Shown here: piece by piece, positions 54,517 to 63,223 of the stretch
Layout: each line of letters starts with the position of its first letter
Numbering within the stretch: position 1 is the first letter of the stretch
NCBI RefSeq assembly: GCF_001245615.1
Contig: NZ_CWKH01000003.1
Coordinates: 1,116,001 to 1,180,000, forward strand
Reading direction: 5' to 3'
Source of the DNA: Mycolicibacterium neworleansense
Lineage (GTDB): Bacteria > Actinomycetota > Actinomycetes > Mycobacteriales > Mycobacteriaceae
DNA: 64,000 bases
Program-made: the position numbers and the translations under genes
Notes under the pieces: generated by a model
Seen by the model: the letters and a program-made list of their open reading frames with translations, nothing else
The model's database searches: none
What the model was told of the DNA's origin: nothing

Positions 54517-55298
54517 GGCCTCACCGTTACCTTCGCGGGGACGGCGACCTGTGGCCTGCCGGTATCTTCGTCGAGGGTGATCCGGGCCTCGACCCCGTAC
54601 ACCTCGAACAACAACCGCTCGGTGAGAATGTCGGCCGGAGCGCCGAGCGCCACCAGCCGGCCACCGTCGAGGACACAGATCCGATCACAGTACGCCGCGG
54701 CGAGATTGAGGTCGTGCAATGCGGCGACCACCGTCGCACCGGTCTGCCGCAACAGGTGCAGGGCCTCGTGTTGGTGGCGCAGGTCGAGGTGGTTGGTGGG
54801 TTCGTCGAGCACGATCACGTCGGTGCGCTGAGCCAGCGCCCGGGCGATGAGGACCCGTTGCTTCTGCCCTCCCGACAGCCGGCCGTAGCCGGCCCCGCTG
54901 AGGTCTGCGATGTCCAGCGCCGCCAGTGCGGCGCCGATGATCTCCCGGTCCTCACGGCTGTCCGCATCGAAGGAGCGCTTGTACGGGGTGCGCCCCATCG
55001 CCACCATGTCGAACACCGTGAGCTCGAAATCGCCGGTGGATTCCTGCAATACCGCCGCGACCCGGCGTGCGGCCTGCTTGCCCGGCAGCTTCCACACATC
55101 GGTGCCGTCGACCAGCACCCGCCCGGTGCTCGGCCGCTGCGCCCGGTACAACGTGCGCAGCAGCGTGGTCTTGCCCGCGCCGTTGGGGCCCACGACCGCC
55201 AGCATCTCACCCGGGACGACCGACAACGACACGTCGGCGATCAACGGTGTACCGCGGACCGACACCGACACCGCCTCGAACGTCACGCCCGCCGTCAT
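54513..55298 (-). CDS. ABC transporter ATP-binding protein, BtuD/FecE type
   Basis: 261 aa ATPase: Walker A GPNGAGKTT, signature LSGGQKQRVLIARAL, Walker B VIVLDEPTNHLD, switch His in ALHDLN. It belongs to the FecCD-type group importing siderophores, haem or cobalamin. The start overlaps the permease stop (ATGA) and its stop overlaps the FhuF-like gene. The upstream riboswitch points to corrinoid transport. Confidence 0.87.
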   Translation of the reverse strand: MTAGVTFEAVSVSVRGTPLIADVSLSVVPGEMLAVVGPNGAGKTTLLRTLYRAQRPSTGRVLVDGTDVWKLPGKQAARRVAAVLQESTGDFELTVFDMVAMGRTPYKRSFDADSREDREIIGAALAALDIADLSGAGYGRLSGGQKQRVLIARALAQRTDVIVLDEPTNHLDLRHQHEALHLLRQTGATVVAALHDLNLAAAYCDRICVLDGGRLVALGAPADILTERLLFEVYGVEARITLDEDTGRPQVAVPAKVTVRP

Positions 55299-56311
55299 AT
55301 CTGGGCCTTACGCCGCATCAACCACAGGAAGAACGGCCCTCCGACGAGCGCGGTGAGTATCCCCACCGGCAGTTCCTCGGGCGCGGCCACGGTCCGGGCC
55401 ACGATGTCGCACAGCACCAGAAACGCCGCGCCAAGCAAGGTGGCGGCCGGCAACGCCCGACGGTGATCGGCACCGACCAGCAGACGCACCACATGCGGCA
55501 TGATCAGCCCGACAAACCCGATCGTGCCGCTCACCGCGACCATGGCTCCGACCATGAGCGCCACGACCACGAACATTCCGGCGCGGAACCGGTGCACGTC
55601 CAACCCGAGTGAGGCGGCCGCCTCTTCGCCGGTGTAGAGCAGGTTCAGGGACCGGGTGAAGGCCAGCAGCACCACCACGCCGACGAGCACCGCGGCGGCG
55701 GGCACCCAGACCATGCGCCAGGTGGCACCGCCCAGACCGCCCAGCATCCACCGCACGGCCGCCTGCGTCTTGTGCGGATCGTCGGATGTCACGATGAGCA
55801 GACTGGCCACCGCCGACAGCACTTCAGCCACCGCCACCCCGGCCAGGATCAACCGTACGGTCGTCATCCGGCCTCCCGAGCGGGCCAGGAAGTACACCGC
55901 GACGAGGGCGAGGAAGGCCCCGAGGAAGGCCGCCAGCGGCACGGTGACCACCTGCAGTGCGCCGGCGCCGAACACCAGGACGGCCACGGCACCGACCGAG
56001 GCGCCCGAGGAAACCCCCAGCAGCATGGGATCTGCCAGCGGATTGCGCACCACCGCCTGCAGCGCCATGCCGCACGCCGCCAGACCGGCGCCGACCACCG
56101 CTCCCAGGACCACGCGGGGCAGCCGGGCGTCGAGCACGATGGATTCCCTTACCGCAGGCCAACTCTGATCGACGAGGCCCGGTGTGACGGCGTGCACTAC
56201 GATGGCCCACACCTGCCCCGGCGGGATCGACACCGAACCGATTGCCACACCGGCGGTCATCGCCGCGAGCAACAGCGCGGCCAGCGCAGCCATGGCCGGC
56301 CGGTAGGGCAT
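55295..56311 (-). CDS. FecCD-family ABC permease, BtuC-like
   Basis: 338 aa, about 9-10 helices. It has the family core LPRVVLGAVVGAGLAACGMALQAVVRNPLADPMLLGVSSGAS and GFVGLIMPHVVRLLVGADHR; only short parts identify it. ATG 56311 overlaps the binding-protein stop by one base (TGATG). It would form the channel homodimer with the ATPase. Substrate class (siderophore or cobalamin) is decided here only by the riboswitch upstream of the operon. Confidence 0.87.
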   Translation of the reverse strand: MPYRPAMAALAALLLAAMTAGVAIGSVSIPPGQVWAIVVHAVTPGLVDQSWPAVRESIVLDARLPRVVLGAVVGAGLAACGMALQAVVRNPLADPMLLGVSSGASVGAVAVLVFGAGALQVVTVPLAAFLGAFLALVAVYFLARSGGRMTTVRLILAGVAVAEVLSAVASLLIVTSDDPHKTQAAVRWMLGGLGGATWRMVWVPAAAVLVGVVVLLAFTRSLNLLYTGEEAAASLGLDVHRFRAGMFVVVALMVGAMVAVSGTIGFVGLIMPHVVRLLVGADHRRALPAATLLGAAFLVLCDIVARTVAAPEELPVGILTALVGGPFFLWLMRRKAQI

Positions 56312-57294
56312 CAGACAAACCGATCCGGGTGCAGCTGCCGGGCCAGGGCATCCACCGCCCGGCCCACCCGCACGCCCACCACCACCGAGGACAACGGCAG
56401 CACCGCGAACCGCTGGTGCTCGACTGCCGGAACATGTTGCAACAGAGGATGTTCGGTCAGGAATCTCTTCTTGCCTGCGACGGGCTGGTCTCCGTAGTCG
56501 TAGATCACGATGACCTCGGGTGCGCGCTCGGCGAACTGCTCGAACGACACGTCGCCCCACACCTTGGGGACGTCGGCGAACACGTTGACGCCGCCGGCGG
56601 CCTCGATCATCAGGTTGCCGATGCCCTTGCCGCCCGAGGTGAACACGGTGGCCTCACCGCTGTCGTAGACCGCGACCCGCACCGGCCGGACGCCGCGCAC
56701 TTGCGCCTGGGACTGCGCCAGCTGACCGTGCAGCTTCTCGATCTGCTGCTCAGCCCGGTCACTGACGCCGAAAATTGTTCCGAGATTCCGTATTTCGTCG
56801 TCCACGGTGGACATGGCAACGGGTTCGGACAGGCAATCCTCGATGTTGAGATAGGTGTGAACTCCGGCCTCGGTCAGGCGTTGCCTGCCGCGGCCCTCTT
56901 TCTCGTCGAAGGCACTTTCCCAGCCGCCGTAGACGAAATCGGGTTCCACGGCCAGCAGCGCTTCATACGACGGATACTCCTGGGCGAGCACCGGAATGCT
57001 GTCGTATGCCGCCTGGTACTCGGGCAGGATCCGGTCGTCGAGGTAGGACGTGCCGACCATGGAATGCTGCAGGCCCAGCGCCAACAGCGTCTCGATCGCA
57101 TGCTGATTGAGAGCGACCGCACGGGCGGGCGGGCGGTCATATGTGGTGCTGACACCGCAATTGTCGATGGTGACCGGGAATCCCGGTGGGGCGTTGCCTG
57201 CCGCCTCCGGCGCCGCCGTGGCGGCGCACCCCGATGTCACCAGTGCCGACGCCAATGCGGCGATCAGCCAACGAGCAGCCATGGGCCTACCCAT
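56311..57294 (-). CDS. Substrate-binding lipoprotein, BtuF-like
   Basis: 327 aa cluster A-II binding protein. A lipoprotein signal (RWLIAALASALVTSGC) is followed by PPARAVALNQHAIETLLALGL, DRILPEY and a central helix, the usual two-lobe layout. ATG 57294 is chosen because GGAG lies just upstream and a proper signal peptide results; ATG 57282 is an alternative. It is first gene of the importer operon, and its 5' leader holds the cobalamin riboswitch at 57331-57410. It should bind cobalamin or a precursor (inference). Confidence 0.82.
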   Translation of the reverse strand: MGRPMAARWLIAALASALVTSGCAATAAPEAAGNAPPGFPVTIDNCGVSTTYDRPPARAVALNQHAIETLLALGLQHSMVGTSYLDDRILPEYQAAYDSIPVLAQEYPSYEALLAVEPDFVYGGWESAFDEKEGRGRQRLTEAGVHTYLNIEDCLSEPVAMSTVDDEIRNLGTIFGVSDRAEQQIEKLHGQLAQSQAQVRGVRPVRVAVYDSGEATVFTSGGKGIGNLMIEAAGGVNVFADVPKVWGDVSFEQFAERAPEVIVIYDYGDQPVAGKKRFLTEHPLLQHVPAVEHQRFAVLPLSSVVVGVRVGRAVDALARQLHPDRFV

Positions 57295-57330
57295 CCTCTC
57301 CGGGGAGATCCGCCCCAGTACTTGCGAGGT

Positions 57331-57410
57331 GGCGACTGCGGTGTGTATCTGGCTATCACAGTGGCGGGACCGCGCCGGATTCACACCGGCTTCCACGATC
57401 CGCAGTCGCC
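57331..57410 (-). promoter_or_regulatory. Cobalamin riboswitch (compact class)
   Basis: On the minus strand the leader reads GGAAGCCGGTGTGAATCCGG then CGCGGTCCCGCCACTGTGA, the canonical core of cobalamin riboswitches, followed by an AGCCAGATAC B12-box-like stretch. The element is closed by a perfect 11-bp P1 stem (57331-57341 with 57400-57410). Downstream, GGGG and CCCC arms near 57300-57315 could fold next to the Shine-Dalgarno sequence, suggesting translational control. TACGAT at 57422-57427 could be its own -10 box; read-through from rpsR is also possible. Confidence 0.88.
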
Positions 57411-57429
57411 CTAACGCCCCGATCGTAGG

Positions 57430-57684
57430 TCAAGCAGGGCCGACGACCGGCAGCAGCGCCATCTCCCTGGCGTTCTTGATCGCCGTGGCGACCTGCCGCT
57501 GTTGTTGCGGGGTGAGCCCGGTGATGCGCCGGGACCGGATCTTGCCCCGCTCGCTGATGAAGGTGCGCAGTAGGTGGACGTCCTTGTAGTCGACCTCGGT
57601 CACGCCGAGGGCGTCCAGCTGATTGCGCCTGGGTTTTTTCAGTTCCGTTGCCGGAGGACGTTTCCGGGGAGTCTTCTTGGCCAT
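57430..57684 (-). CDS. rpsR2: 30S ribosomal protein S18, zinc-independent (C-) paralogue
   Basis: 84 aa S18 with basic N-terminus [10 protein letters not shown] and the core [27 protein letters not shown]. There is no Cys, so it is the C- form that replaces the zinc-binding S18 during zinc starvation. ATG 57684 overlaps the rpsN2 stop (TGATG), with an in-frame GTG one codon earlier. It is last of the four C- ribosomal genes, 20 bases before the riboswitch. Confidence 0.92.
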   Translation of the reverse strand: MAKKTPRKRPPATELKKPRRNQLDALGVTEVDYKDVHLLRTFISERGKIRSRRITGLTPQQQRQVATAIKNAREMALLPVVGPA

Positions 57685-57989
57685 CACCAGCTCGACTTCC
57701 GCACACCGGGCAATTCACCGCGATGCGCCATTTCCCGCACGCGGACCCGCGAGAGCCCGAACTTTCGCAGGTGCCCGCGCGGGCGGCCGTCGACCGCGTC
57801 CCGGTTGCGCAGCCGCACCGGACTCGAATCGCGGGGCAGGCGCTGCAGAGCCGAGACCGCCGCGGCCCGCTGCTCACCGGTGGTGGCCGGATTGCGAATG
57901 ATGTCTTTGAGCTCAGCGCGCCGTTCGGCGTAGCGCTCCACGAGTTTCCGGCGCTGCTCGTTCTTGACGATCTTGGACAGCTTGGCCAT
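57684..57989 (-). CDS. rpsN2: 30S ribosomal protein S14, zinc-independent (C-) paralogue
   Basis: 101 aa long-form S14 ending [19 protein letters not shown] with no CxxC pair, the C- type. The start overlaps the rpmG stop (TGATG). Synthesised when zinc is scarce, it lets the cell release zinc bound in ribosomes. Family facts are well established; the Zur link here rests on the palindrome at 58419. Confidence 0.93.
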   Translation of the reverse strand: MAKLSKIVKNEQRRKLVERYAERRAELKDIIRNPATTGEQRAAAVSALQRLPRDSSPVRLRNRDAVDGRPRGHLRKFGLSRVRVREMAHRGELPGVRKSSW

Positions 57990-58153
57990 CAGCGCTCCTC
58001 ACGGAAGTCGACGTGGCGGCGCACGATCGGGTCGTACTTGCGCAACACGATGCGGTCCGGGTCGTTGCGGCGGTTCTTGCGGGTGACGTAGGTGTACCCG
58101 GTTCCCGCGGTCGACTTCAGCTTCACGATCGGCCGGATGTCGGTGCTGGCCAT
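57989..58153 (-). CDS. rpmG2: 50S ribosomal protein L33, zinc-independent (C-) paralogue
   Basis: 54 aa, short and easily missed: starts [17 protein letters not shown], then [20 protein letters not shown], ending HVDFREER. The two CxxC pairs of the zinc form are absent. Its ATG overlaps the rpmB2 stop and its stop overlaps the rpsN2 start (TGATG each), fixing frame and boundaries. Confidence 0.93.
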   Translation of the reverse strand: MASTDIRPIVKLKSTAGTGYTYVTRKNRRNDPDRIVLRKYDPIVRRHVDFREER

Positions 58154-58389
58154 CAGATCTTCTCCCCTCGGCTACGCAGCCGGGCCACCACGGTCTCGAT
58201 GCCGTCCCGGTCGATCACCTTGATTCCCTTGGCACTGACCCGCAGCCGGACCCGGCGCCCCTCGCTCGGCAGGTAGTAGGTCTTGGTCTGGATGTTCGGG
58301 TTCCAGCGTCGGCGACTGCGCTTGTGCGAGTGCGACACCGTGTTGCCGAACCCGGGCGAGCGCCCGGTGACTTGGCAGTGGGCAGACAT
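58153..58389 (-). CDS. rpmB2: 50S ribosomal protein L28, zinc-independent (C-) paralogue
   Basis: 78 aa L28 with [22 protein letters not shown]. One Cys (C5) remains near the N-terminus, but the other three zinc ligands are lost, so it is a C- form. AAGGAG precedes the ATG. It leads the rpmB-rpmG-rpsN-rpsR operon and is divergent from the MRF-type gene across a Zur-like site. Confidence 0.92.
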   Translation of the reverse strand: MSAHCQVTGRSPGFGNTVSHSHKRSRRRWNPNIQTKTYYLPSEGRRVRLRVSAKGIKVIDRDGIETVVARLRSRGEKI

Positions 58390-58418
58390 CGGTCTCCTTC
58401 GGATGGGGTAGCCTCACG

Positions 58419-58441
58419 ATAATGATAATCGTTTTCAACAA
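58419..58441. promoter_or_regulatory. Zur-like operator of the C- ribosomal operons
   Basis: The core TGATAATCGTTTTCA lies in the 72-base gap between rpmB2 and the MRF-type gene and agrees at 17 of 23 positions with the 46292 site. The overlapping GATAATGATAATCGTTTTC matches the classical Fur-family box at 17 of 19 positions. Confidence 0.75.
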
Positions 58442-58461
58442 CAACTTCGTCGGGAGGTGCG

Positions 58462-59652
58462 GTGCGAACCCCTGTGGTGCTGATCGCCGGTCAAGGTGAC
58501 AGCGACGGCGTAGCGGAAGAACTGGGCCGCAGGCCGGGAACCGTGCTGGTGCGCCATGCCTTCGACGGCCAAGTGGTCGTGCGGACCGTGTCCGATGGCG
58601 CCGGCACATCCGAACTCGGCCTCGAGCTCGCCCACGGTTGCGTGTCCTGCACCGTCCGCGACGACCTGCTGATCCTGTTGCGGCGCCTGCACCGGCGCAG
58701 CGACGTGGAGCGCATCGTCGTGCAGTTGATGCCGTGGCTGGAGGCCGAGCCGGTGTGCTGGGCCATCAACACCATCCGGGTCCACGTCGGTCCCGGCTAC
58801 ATCGACGGCCCTGCCGCCCGCGATGTCACCATCGAAGCGGTGATCGCCTCCCTGGACGCGACGGTCTGGCTGCAGCAGTCGGTCGGCGACGAGGAACTAC
58901 CCGACGGACGCACGGTGGCACAGGTGGTGGTCGGGCAAGCCGAATTCGCCGACATGCTGGTGCTCAACGAGCCCGACGCCACCACCCTCGCCGTGCTGCG
59001 CCGGCTCGCGCCCCGCGCCCGCATCACTGTGGGCCCCGACCGGGTCGAGCTCGGCCTGGCGCATCTGGAACCGAACAGCCCGCGCGGGCGCACCTCGACC
59101 GCGCACGATCCCCTACTGGCCGGCGAACCACCTCTGGAGCCCGACGACGAGGTGATCATCGTGGAATTCGCGGCGCGCCGGCCGTTCCACCCTCTGCGCC
59201 TGCACGAGGCGGTGGACCTGCTACTCGACGGCGTCGTGCGCACCCGCGGCCGGGCCTGGCTGGCCAACCGTCCAGCCGACGTCATGTGGATCGAATCCGC
59301 GGGCGGCGGAATGCATTTCAGCAATGCCGGAAAATGGCTGGCGGCAATGGACGCGACCGAGCGGGCCTACACCGACCCCGAACGCGTGGCGATCGCCGCG
59401 ATCGACTGGCACCACCAATTCGGTGACCGCCACATCTCGCTGACGGTGCTGGTGTGCGGTGCCCGCCCCGGCGACGTCATCGAGGCGCTGCGCGGCGCGC
59501 TGCTCACCGACGACGAGCTGGCGCGACCGGACGAGTGGGCCGATTACCCCGACCCGTTCGGCGATTGGCACGAAGAACCGTGTCAGCCCGGAATCGACGA
59601 GCCCGCCGCATCCGTCCATCAGGAAGTCCACCAGGAAGGCGAATCACAGTGA
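58462..59652 (+). CDS. mrf: MRF-type CobW-like protein (ribosome hibernation factor recruiting)
   Basis: 396 aa, CobW-like in layout: an N-terminal G-domain remnant, a C60-V-S-C63 motif in place of CxCC, and a C-terminal CobW domain starting near [13 protein letters not shown]. The P-loop is degenerate ([13 protein letters not shown], no GKT), so GTP hydrolysis is unlikely. Mycobacterial proteins of this place and type (Mrf) recruit the hibernation factor Mpy to C- ribosomes in zinc-starved cells. It starts at GTG 58462 after GGGAGG, and its stop overlaps rpmE2 (GTGA). Confidence 0.8.
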   Translation: MRTPVVLIAGQGDSDGVAEELGRRPGTVLVRHAFDGQVVVRTVSDGAGTSELGLELAHGCVSCTVRDDLLILLRRLHRRSDVERIVVQLMPWLEAEPVCWAINTIRVHVGPGYIDGPAARDVTIEAVIASLDATVWLQQSVGDEELPDGRTVAQVVVGQAEFADMLVLNEPDATTLAVLRRLAPRARITVGPDRVELGLAHLEPNSPRGRTSTAHDPLLAGEPPLEPDDEVIIVEFAARRPFHPLRLHEAVDLLLDGVVRTRGRAWLANRPADVMWIESAGGGMHFSNAGKWLAAMDATERAYTDPERVAIAAIDWHHQFGDRHISLTVLVCGARPGDVIEALRGALLTDDELARPDEWADYPDPFGDWHEEPCQPGIDEPAASVHQEVHQEGESQ

Positions 59653-59903
59653 AACCCGATATCCACCCCGACTATCACCCCGTGGTGTTTCAGGACGCCT
59701 CGACCGGCACCAAGTTCCTGACCCGGTCGACGGCCACCAGCGAGCGCACCATCGAGTGGCCCACCGCCGACGGCATCCAGACCTATCCGCTGATCGTCGT
59801 CGACGTCACCAGCGACTCACACCCGTTCTGGACCGGCACCGCCCGGCACCTCGACTCGGCCGGGCAGGTGGAGAAATTCCGACGTCGCTACGGACACATC
59901 TAG
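59649..59903 (+). CDS. rpmE2: 50S ribosomal protein L31 type B (zinc-independent)
   Basis: 84 aa type B L31: starts with [19 protein letters not shown], then [10 protein letters not shown] and the end [11 protein letters not shown]. It lacks the CxxC of L31 type A. GTG 59649 overlaps the mrf stop (GTGA). Replaces the zinc-containing L31 under zinc shortage and is likely in the mrf transcript under Zur control. Confidence 0.93.
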   Translation: MKPDIHPDYHPVVFQDASTGTKFLTRSTATSERTIEWPTADGIQTYPLIVVDVTSDSHPFWTGTARHLDSAGQVEKFRRRYGHI

Positions 59904-59918
59904 CCCTAGTGTGAAGCC

Positions 59919-60842
59919 ATGCGGCTCAAGCCCGGCAGACCCGACCTGGCCCCCTATGCGCGGTTCTTCGACGTGCCGTCGGCCACACCGCAGTCCCCGG
60001 TCACCATCACCTGGGCCGGGGTCAGCACGCTGCTGGTCGACGACGGCGCCTCGGCCGTCCTCACCGATGGGTTCTTCTCCCGGCCCGGGCTGCTGAGCGT
60101 CGGCCTCGGCAAGCTGACGCCGTCGCTGCCCCGCATCGACGGCAGCCTGGCCCACCTCGGCATCGACAAACTCGACGCGGTGCTGCCGGTGCACACCCAC
60201 TTCGACCACGCCATGGACTCGGCCGTGGTGGCCGAGCGCACCGGCGCCCGGCTGGTGGGCGGCACCTCGACCGCACAGGTCGGGGCCGGCGGAGGCCTGG
60301 CCCCCGATCGGATCGTCACGGTGACCCCGGGTGCAGCCGAAACCCTCGGCGCGTACGACGTGACGCTCTTCGAGTCCGAACACTGCCCACCGGACCGGTT
60401 TCCGGGTGTCATCACCGCGCCCGTCGTCCCGCCGGTGAAAGTCTCGGCCTACAAGTGCGGCGAGGCCTGGTCGACTCTGGTGCGTCACCGGCCCAGCGAT
60501 CGGAGCCTGCTGATCGTCGGCAGTGCCGGGGCGGTGCCCGGTGCCTTGGCCGGACAGCGCGCCGAGGTGGTCTACCTGGGGATCGGCCAGTTGGGGCTGC
60601 AGTCCGGGCCGTACTTCGAAAGCTACTGGGCCGAAACCGTGCGCACGGTCGGTGCGCACCGTGTGGTGCTGATCCACTGGGACGACTTCTTCCGCCCGCT
60701 GCACAAGCCGTTGCGCGCGTTGCCCTTTGCCGGCGACGACCTGGATGTCTCGATGCGCGTGCTGACCCGGCTGGCCGAACGCGACGGAGTCAGCCTGCAC
60801 CTGCCGACGCTGTGGGAGCGTGCCGATCCGTGGATCAGCTGA
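59919..60842 (+). CDS. MBL-fold metallo-hydrolase
   Basis: 307 aa metallo-beta-lactamase fold with the metal motif VHTHFDHAMD (HxHxDH) and later LFESEHCP and VLIHWDDFF segments supplying further ligands. No signal peptide. By position it equals Rv3577, and with the next ArsB-like gene and rlmB restores the M. tuberculosis gene order. Substrate unknown; the family includes lactonases and phosphodiesterases. Convergent with the GDPD gene, overlapping by 8 bases. Confidence 0.83.
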   Translation: MRLKPGRPDLAPYARFFDVPSATPQSPVTITWAGVSTLLVDDGASAVLTDGFFSRPGLLSVGLGKLTPSLPRIDGSLAHLGIDKLDAVLPVHTHFDHAMDSAVVAERTGARLVGGTSTAQVGAGGGLAPDRIVTVTPGAAETLGAYDVTLFESEHCPPDRFPGVITAPVVPPVKVSAYKCGEAWSTLVRHRPSDRSLLIVGSAGAVPGALAGQRAEVVYLGIGQLGLQSGPYFESYWAETVRTVGAHRVVLIHWDDFFRPLHKPLRALPFAGDDLDVSMRVLTRLAERDGVSLHLPTLWERADPWIS

Positions 60843-61812
60843 GCCGCTGAAACGCCGGCGGCAGTGGCAGACCCAGATCGGCCAGCACGCCGCGCAGCCG
60901 CGTCGGATAATCGGTGATGAGGCCGTCGACGCCGTCCGCGATCAGCGCCCGCATGGCGGCCGGATCGTTGACGGTCCACGGAGTCACCTTGAGCCCCAGC
61001 GCGTGTGCCCGCTGCACGAACTCGCGGTTCACCAGCCGATATTGGGGTGAGAGGGCGCTGGCGCCGATCGACTGCGCGGCGACGATCGGATCATGGGTGA
61101 CGACCGGATCCACCCCGCCGAGCCACGGCGAGCCGGGTACCCACGTCGTGTCGTCCCACAACGCCACCCGCGGTATCGACGGCTCGGCGCTGCGCACCAA
61201 CGGCAGTGTGCGCCAGTCGAAGCTCTGGATGTCCACCTTGCCGACCTTGCCCGCCGCCCGCACCGCGGACAGGATCACGCCGACGAATTCCTCTGGGGTG
61301 GCTGATGTTTCCGGCTTGTCGGCCTCGATCTTGGTCTCGATGTTGAAGCGGACGTCCGCACGGTAGGCGTCGGTCAGCGCGAACACCTCGGGCAGGGTGG
61401 CAATCTTGTTGCCGCGTACCACCTCGGCGTCTGGGAATCCGCTGAGCAACTTGCCGCAGTCGAGGGTGCGGATCTGTTCGAGCGTCAGATCGTGCACCAG
61501 CTTGCCGACGTACGGGTACATCGGGTCGCCCGGGAACGCCGGTTCGGTGTCGGCGCATTTGGTCTCGTCGATCCGGGGGTCGTGCCACACCAGGGGTTGC
61601 TTGTCCTTGGTGAGCACGATGTCGAGCTCAAGCGTGCTCACCCCAAGCTCCAACGACTTGGCGAAGGCCCGCAGTGACTCCTCGGTGGTCTCGCCGCGTC
61701 CGCCGCGGTGGGACTGCAGGTCGAAACCGGCGGGCGCGGCGACGGCCGGCGGGACGGACCCGAACGCGGCGGCCAGAGCGAGCAACAGGATCATCGGAAC
61801 AGCCGGACGCAT
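60835..61812 (-). CDS. Secreted glycerophosphodiester phosphodiesterase
   Basis: 325 aa with a signal peptide ([25 protein letters not shown]) and GDPD motifs [32 protein letters not shown] and a later NIETKIEAD, giving the His pair and the metal-binding Glu/Asp residues. It would cleave glycerophosphodiesters outside the cytoplasm to sn-glycerol-3-phosphate and an alcohol. ATG 61812 is preferred to the start at 61821. Divergent from the ArsB-like gene. Confidence 0.87.
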   Translation of the reverse strand: MRPAVPMILLLALAAAFGSVPPAVAAPAGFDLQSHRGGRGETTEESLRAFAKSLELGVSTLELDIVLTKDKQPLVWHDPRIDETKCADTEPAFPGDPMYPYVGKLVHDLTLEQIRTLDCGKLLSGFPDAEVVRGNKIATLPEVFALTDAYRADVRFNIETKIEADKPETSATPEEFVGVILSAVRAAGKVGKVDIQSFDWRTLPLVRSAEPSIPRVALWDDTTWVPGSPWLGGVDPVVTHDPIVAAQSIGASALSPQYRLVNREFVQRAHALGLKVTPWTVNDPAAMRALIADGVDGLITDYPTRLRGVLADLGLPLPPAFQRLS

Positions 61813-61883
61813 GGTCACCAACGCTATCGAGCAAACCGAGTACGGTCAGGGCGGCGTGGCCCGACCGCGCGAATCGTCATCGG

Positions 61884-63149
61884 ATGTTCGACTGGCCGAA
61901 AGGATCCACGCGGTTGCTTCTGGCCCTGGTGCTGCTGGCCGTCGTCCTGGTGTTCGCGCTGGCGCGGCCCGAGGGCTGGCCCGAGGCCGTCGTGGCGCTC
62001 CCGGCGGCCGGGCTGCTGATCGTCGTCGGCGTCATCTCGCCGGACGATGCCCTGGCCGAGGTGAATCGCCTGCTGCCCGTGGTCGGGTTCCTGGCGGCCG
62101 TGCTGGTGCTGGCCCACCTGTGCGACGACGAGGGCCTGTTCCACGCCGCGGGCACGCTGATGGCCCGTGCCAGCCACGGTGATCCGCGCCGGCTGCTGAC
62201 GAAGGTGTTTGTGATCGGCGCGACGACGACGGCGGTGCTGAGCCTCGATGCCACCGTGGTGCTGCTGACCCCGGTGGTGCTGGCCACCGCCCGCACACTG
62301 TCGATCGCGCCGCGACCGCATGCCTATGCCAGCGCGCATCTGGCCAACTCCGCGTCGCTGCTGTTTCCGGTCTCGAACCTGACGAACCTGTTGGCCTTCG
62401 CCGTGGCCGGCTTGTCGTTCACTCAGTTCAGCGCGGTGATGGCCCTGCCGTGGCTGGCCGGTATCGCGGTCGAATTCGTCTTGCTGCGACTGCTTTTCCG
62501 AGGCGAGCTGAGCCGCCCGGCCACCGAGGTGGCGCCGCCGCCGCCCGAGATTCCGGTGTTCGTGCTCGTGGTGCTGGGATTGACGCTGGCAGGTTTCGTG
62601 GCGACCTCGGTATTCGATGTGTCCCCGGCCTGGGCCGCCCTGGCCGGTGCGCTGGTCCTCGGGGTGCGCAGTCTGGCCCAGCGGCGCAGCACGATCGGCG
62701 GCATCGCACGCGCAGTCAACGTGCCGTTCCTGGCGTTCGTACTGTGCCTGGGTGTCGTGGTCGACGCGGTCGTGCAGAACGGCCTCGGCGACGCCATGCG
62801 CGGGGTGCTCCCGGTCGGCGACTCGCTGCCCGCACTACTGGGTTTCGCCGCCGTGGCGGCCGTGCTGGCCAATCTGGTGAACAATCTGCCCGCCGTGCTG
62901 GTGCTCCTGCCGCTGGTGGTGGCGTCCGGGCCCGGGGCGGTGCTGGCCGTGCTGATCGGGGTCAACGTCGGCCCCAACCTGACCTATATCGGCTCGTTGT
63001 CGAACCTGCTGTGGCGCAATGTGGTTCATCGCGAAGGCGTGCCGGCTCGGTTCACCGAGTTCAGCCGGGTGGGGCTGGTGACCACGCCGCTCACCCTGGT
63101 GGCCGCCGTGGCGGCTCTTTGGGTCAGCTTGCGTGTCCTCGGGGGTTAG
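61884..63149 (+). CDS. ArsB/SLC13-type ion transporter
   Basis: 421 aa, about 11 helices, of the ArsB/NhaD (ion transporter) superfamily. It shows [18 protein letters not shown] in the first repeat and [18 protein letters not shown] with [19 protein letters not shown] in the second, the two paired hairpins of the family. By position it equals Rv3578 (arsB2). Whether it moves arsenite or another anion is not evident; no ars regulator or reductase is adjacent. ATG 61884 is preferred over the longer open frame. Confidence 0.82.
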   Translation: MFDWPKGSTRLLLALVLLAVVLVFALARPEGWPEAVVALPAAGLLIVVGVISPDDALAEVNRLLPVVGFLAAVLVLAHLCDDEGLFHAAGTLMARASHGDPRRLLTKVFVIGATTTAVLSLDATVVLLTPVVLATARTLSIAPRPHAYASAHLANSASLLFPVSNLTNLLAFAVAGLSFTQFSAVMALPWLAGIAVEFVLLRLLFRGELSRPATEVAPPPPEIPVFVLVVLGLTLAGFVATSVFDVSPAWAALAGALVLGVRSLAQRRSTIGGIARAVNVPFLAFVLCLGVVVDAVVQNGLGDAMRGVLPVGDSLPALLGFAAVAAVLANLVNNLPAVLVLLPLVVASGPGAVLAVLIGVNVGPNLTYIGSLSNLLWRNVVHREGVPARFTEFSRVGLVTTPLTLVAAVAALWVSLRVLGG

Positions 63150-63153
63150 TCCG

Positions 63154-63220
63154 GGCGTTGACTCTGCGGTCAGGGCTGACCGCACTCGCACTTCTGCGCC
63201 GTAGCCGCAGAGTGAACGTC
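63154..63220. repeat. Palindromic element between convergent genes (shares loop with the 61-bp repeats)
   Basis: Arms 63154-63169 and 63205-63220 (core ACTCTGCGG / CCGCAGAGT) pair with two mismatches. Inside lie a perfect hairpin GCGGTCAG-GG-CTGACCGC and ACTCGCACTTCTG, the same loop core as the 61-bp elements. It sits between the convergent ends of the ArsB-like gene and rlmB. Confidence 0.7.
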
Positions 63221-63223
63221 AAA

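Noticed and set aside
53854..57294. Reading of the ABC operon as a siderophore importer because of the FhuF-like gene
   Set aside because: The leader contains a cobalamin riboswitch core, which favours corrinoid transport; siderophore import is kept only as the alternative.
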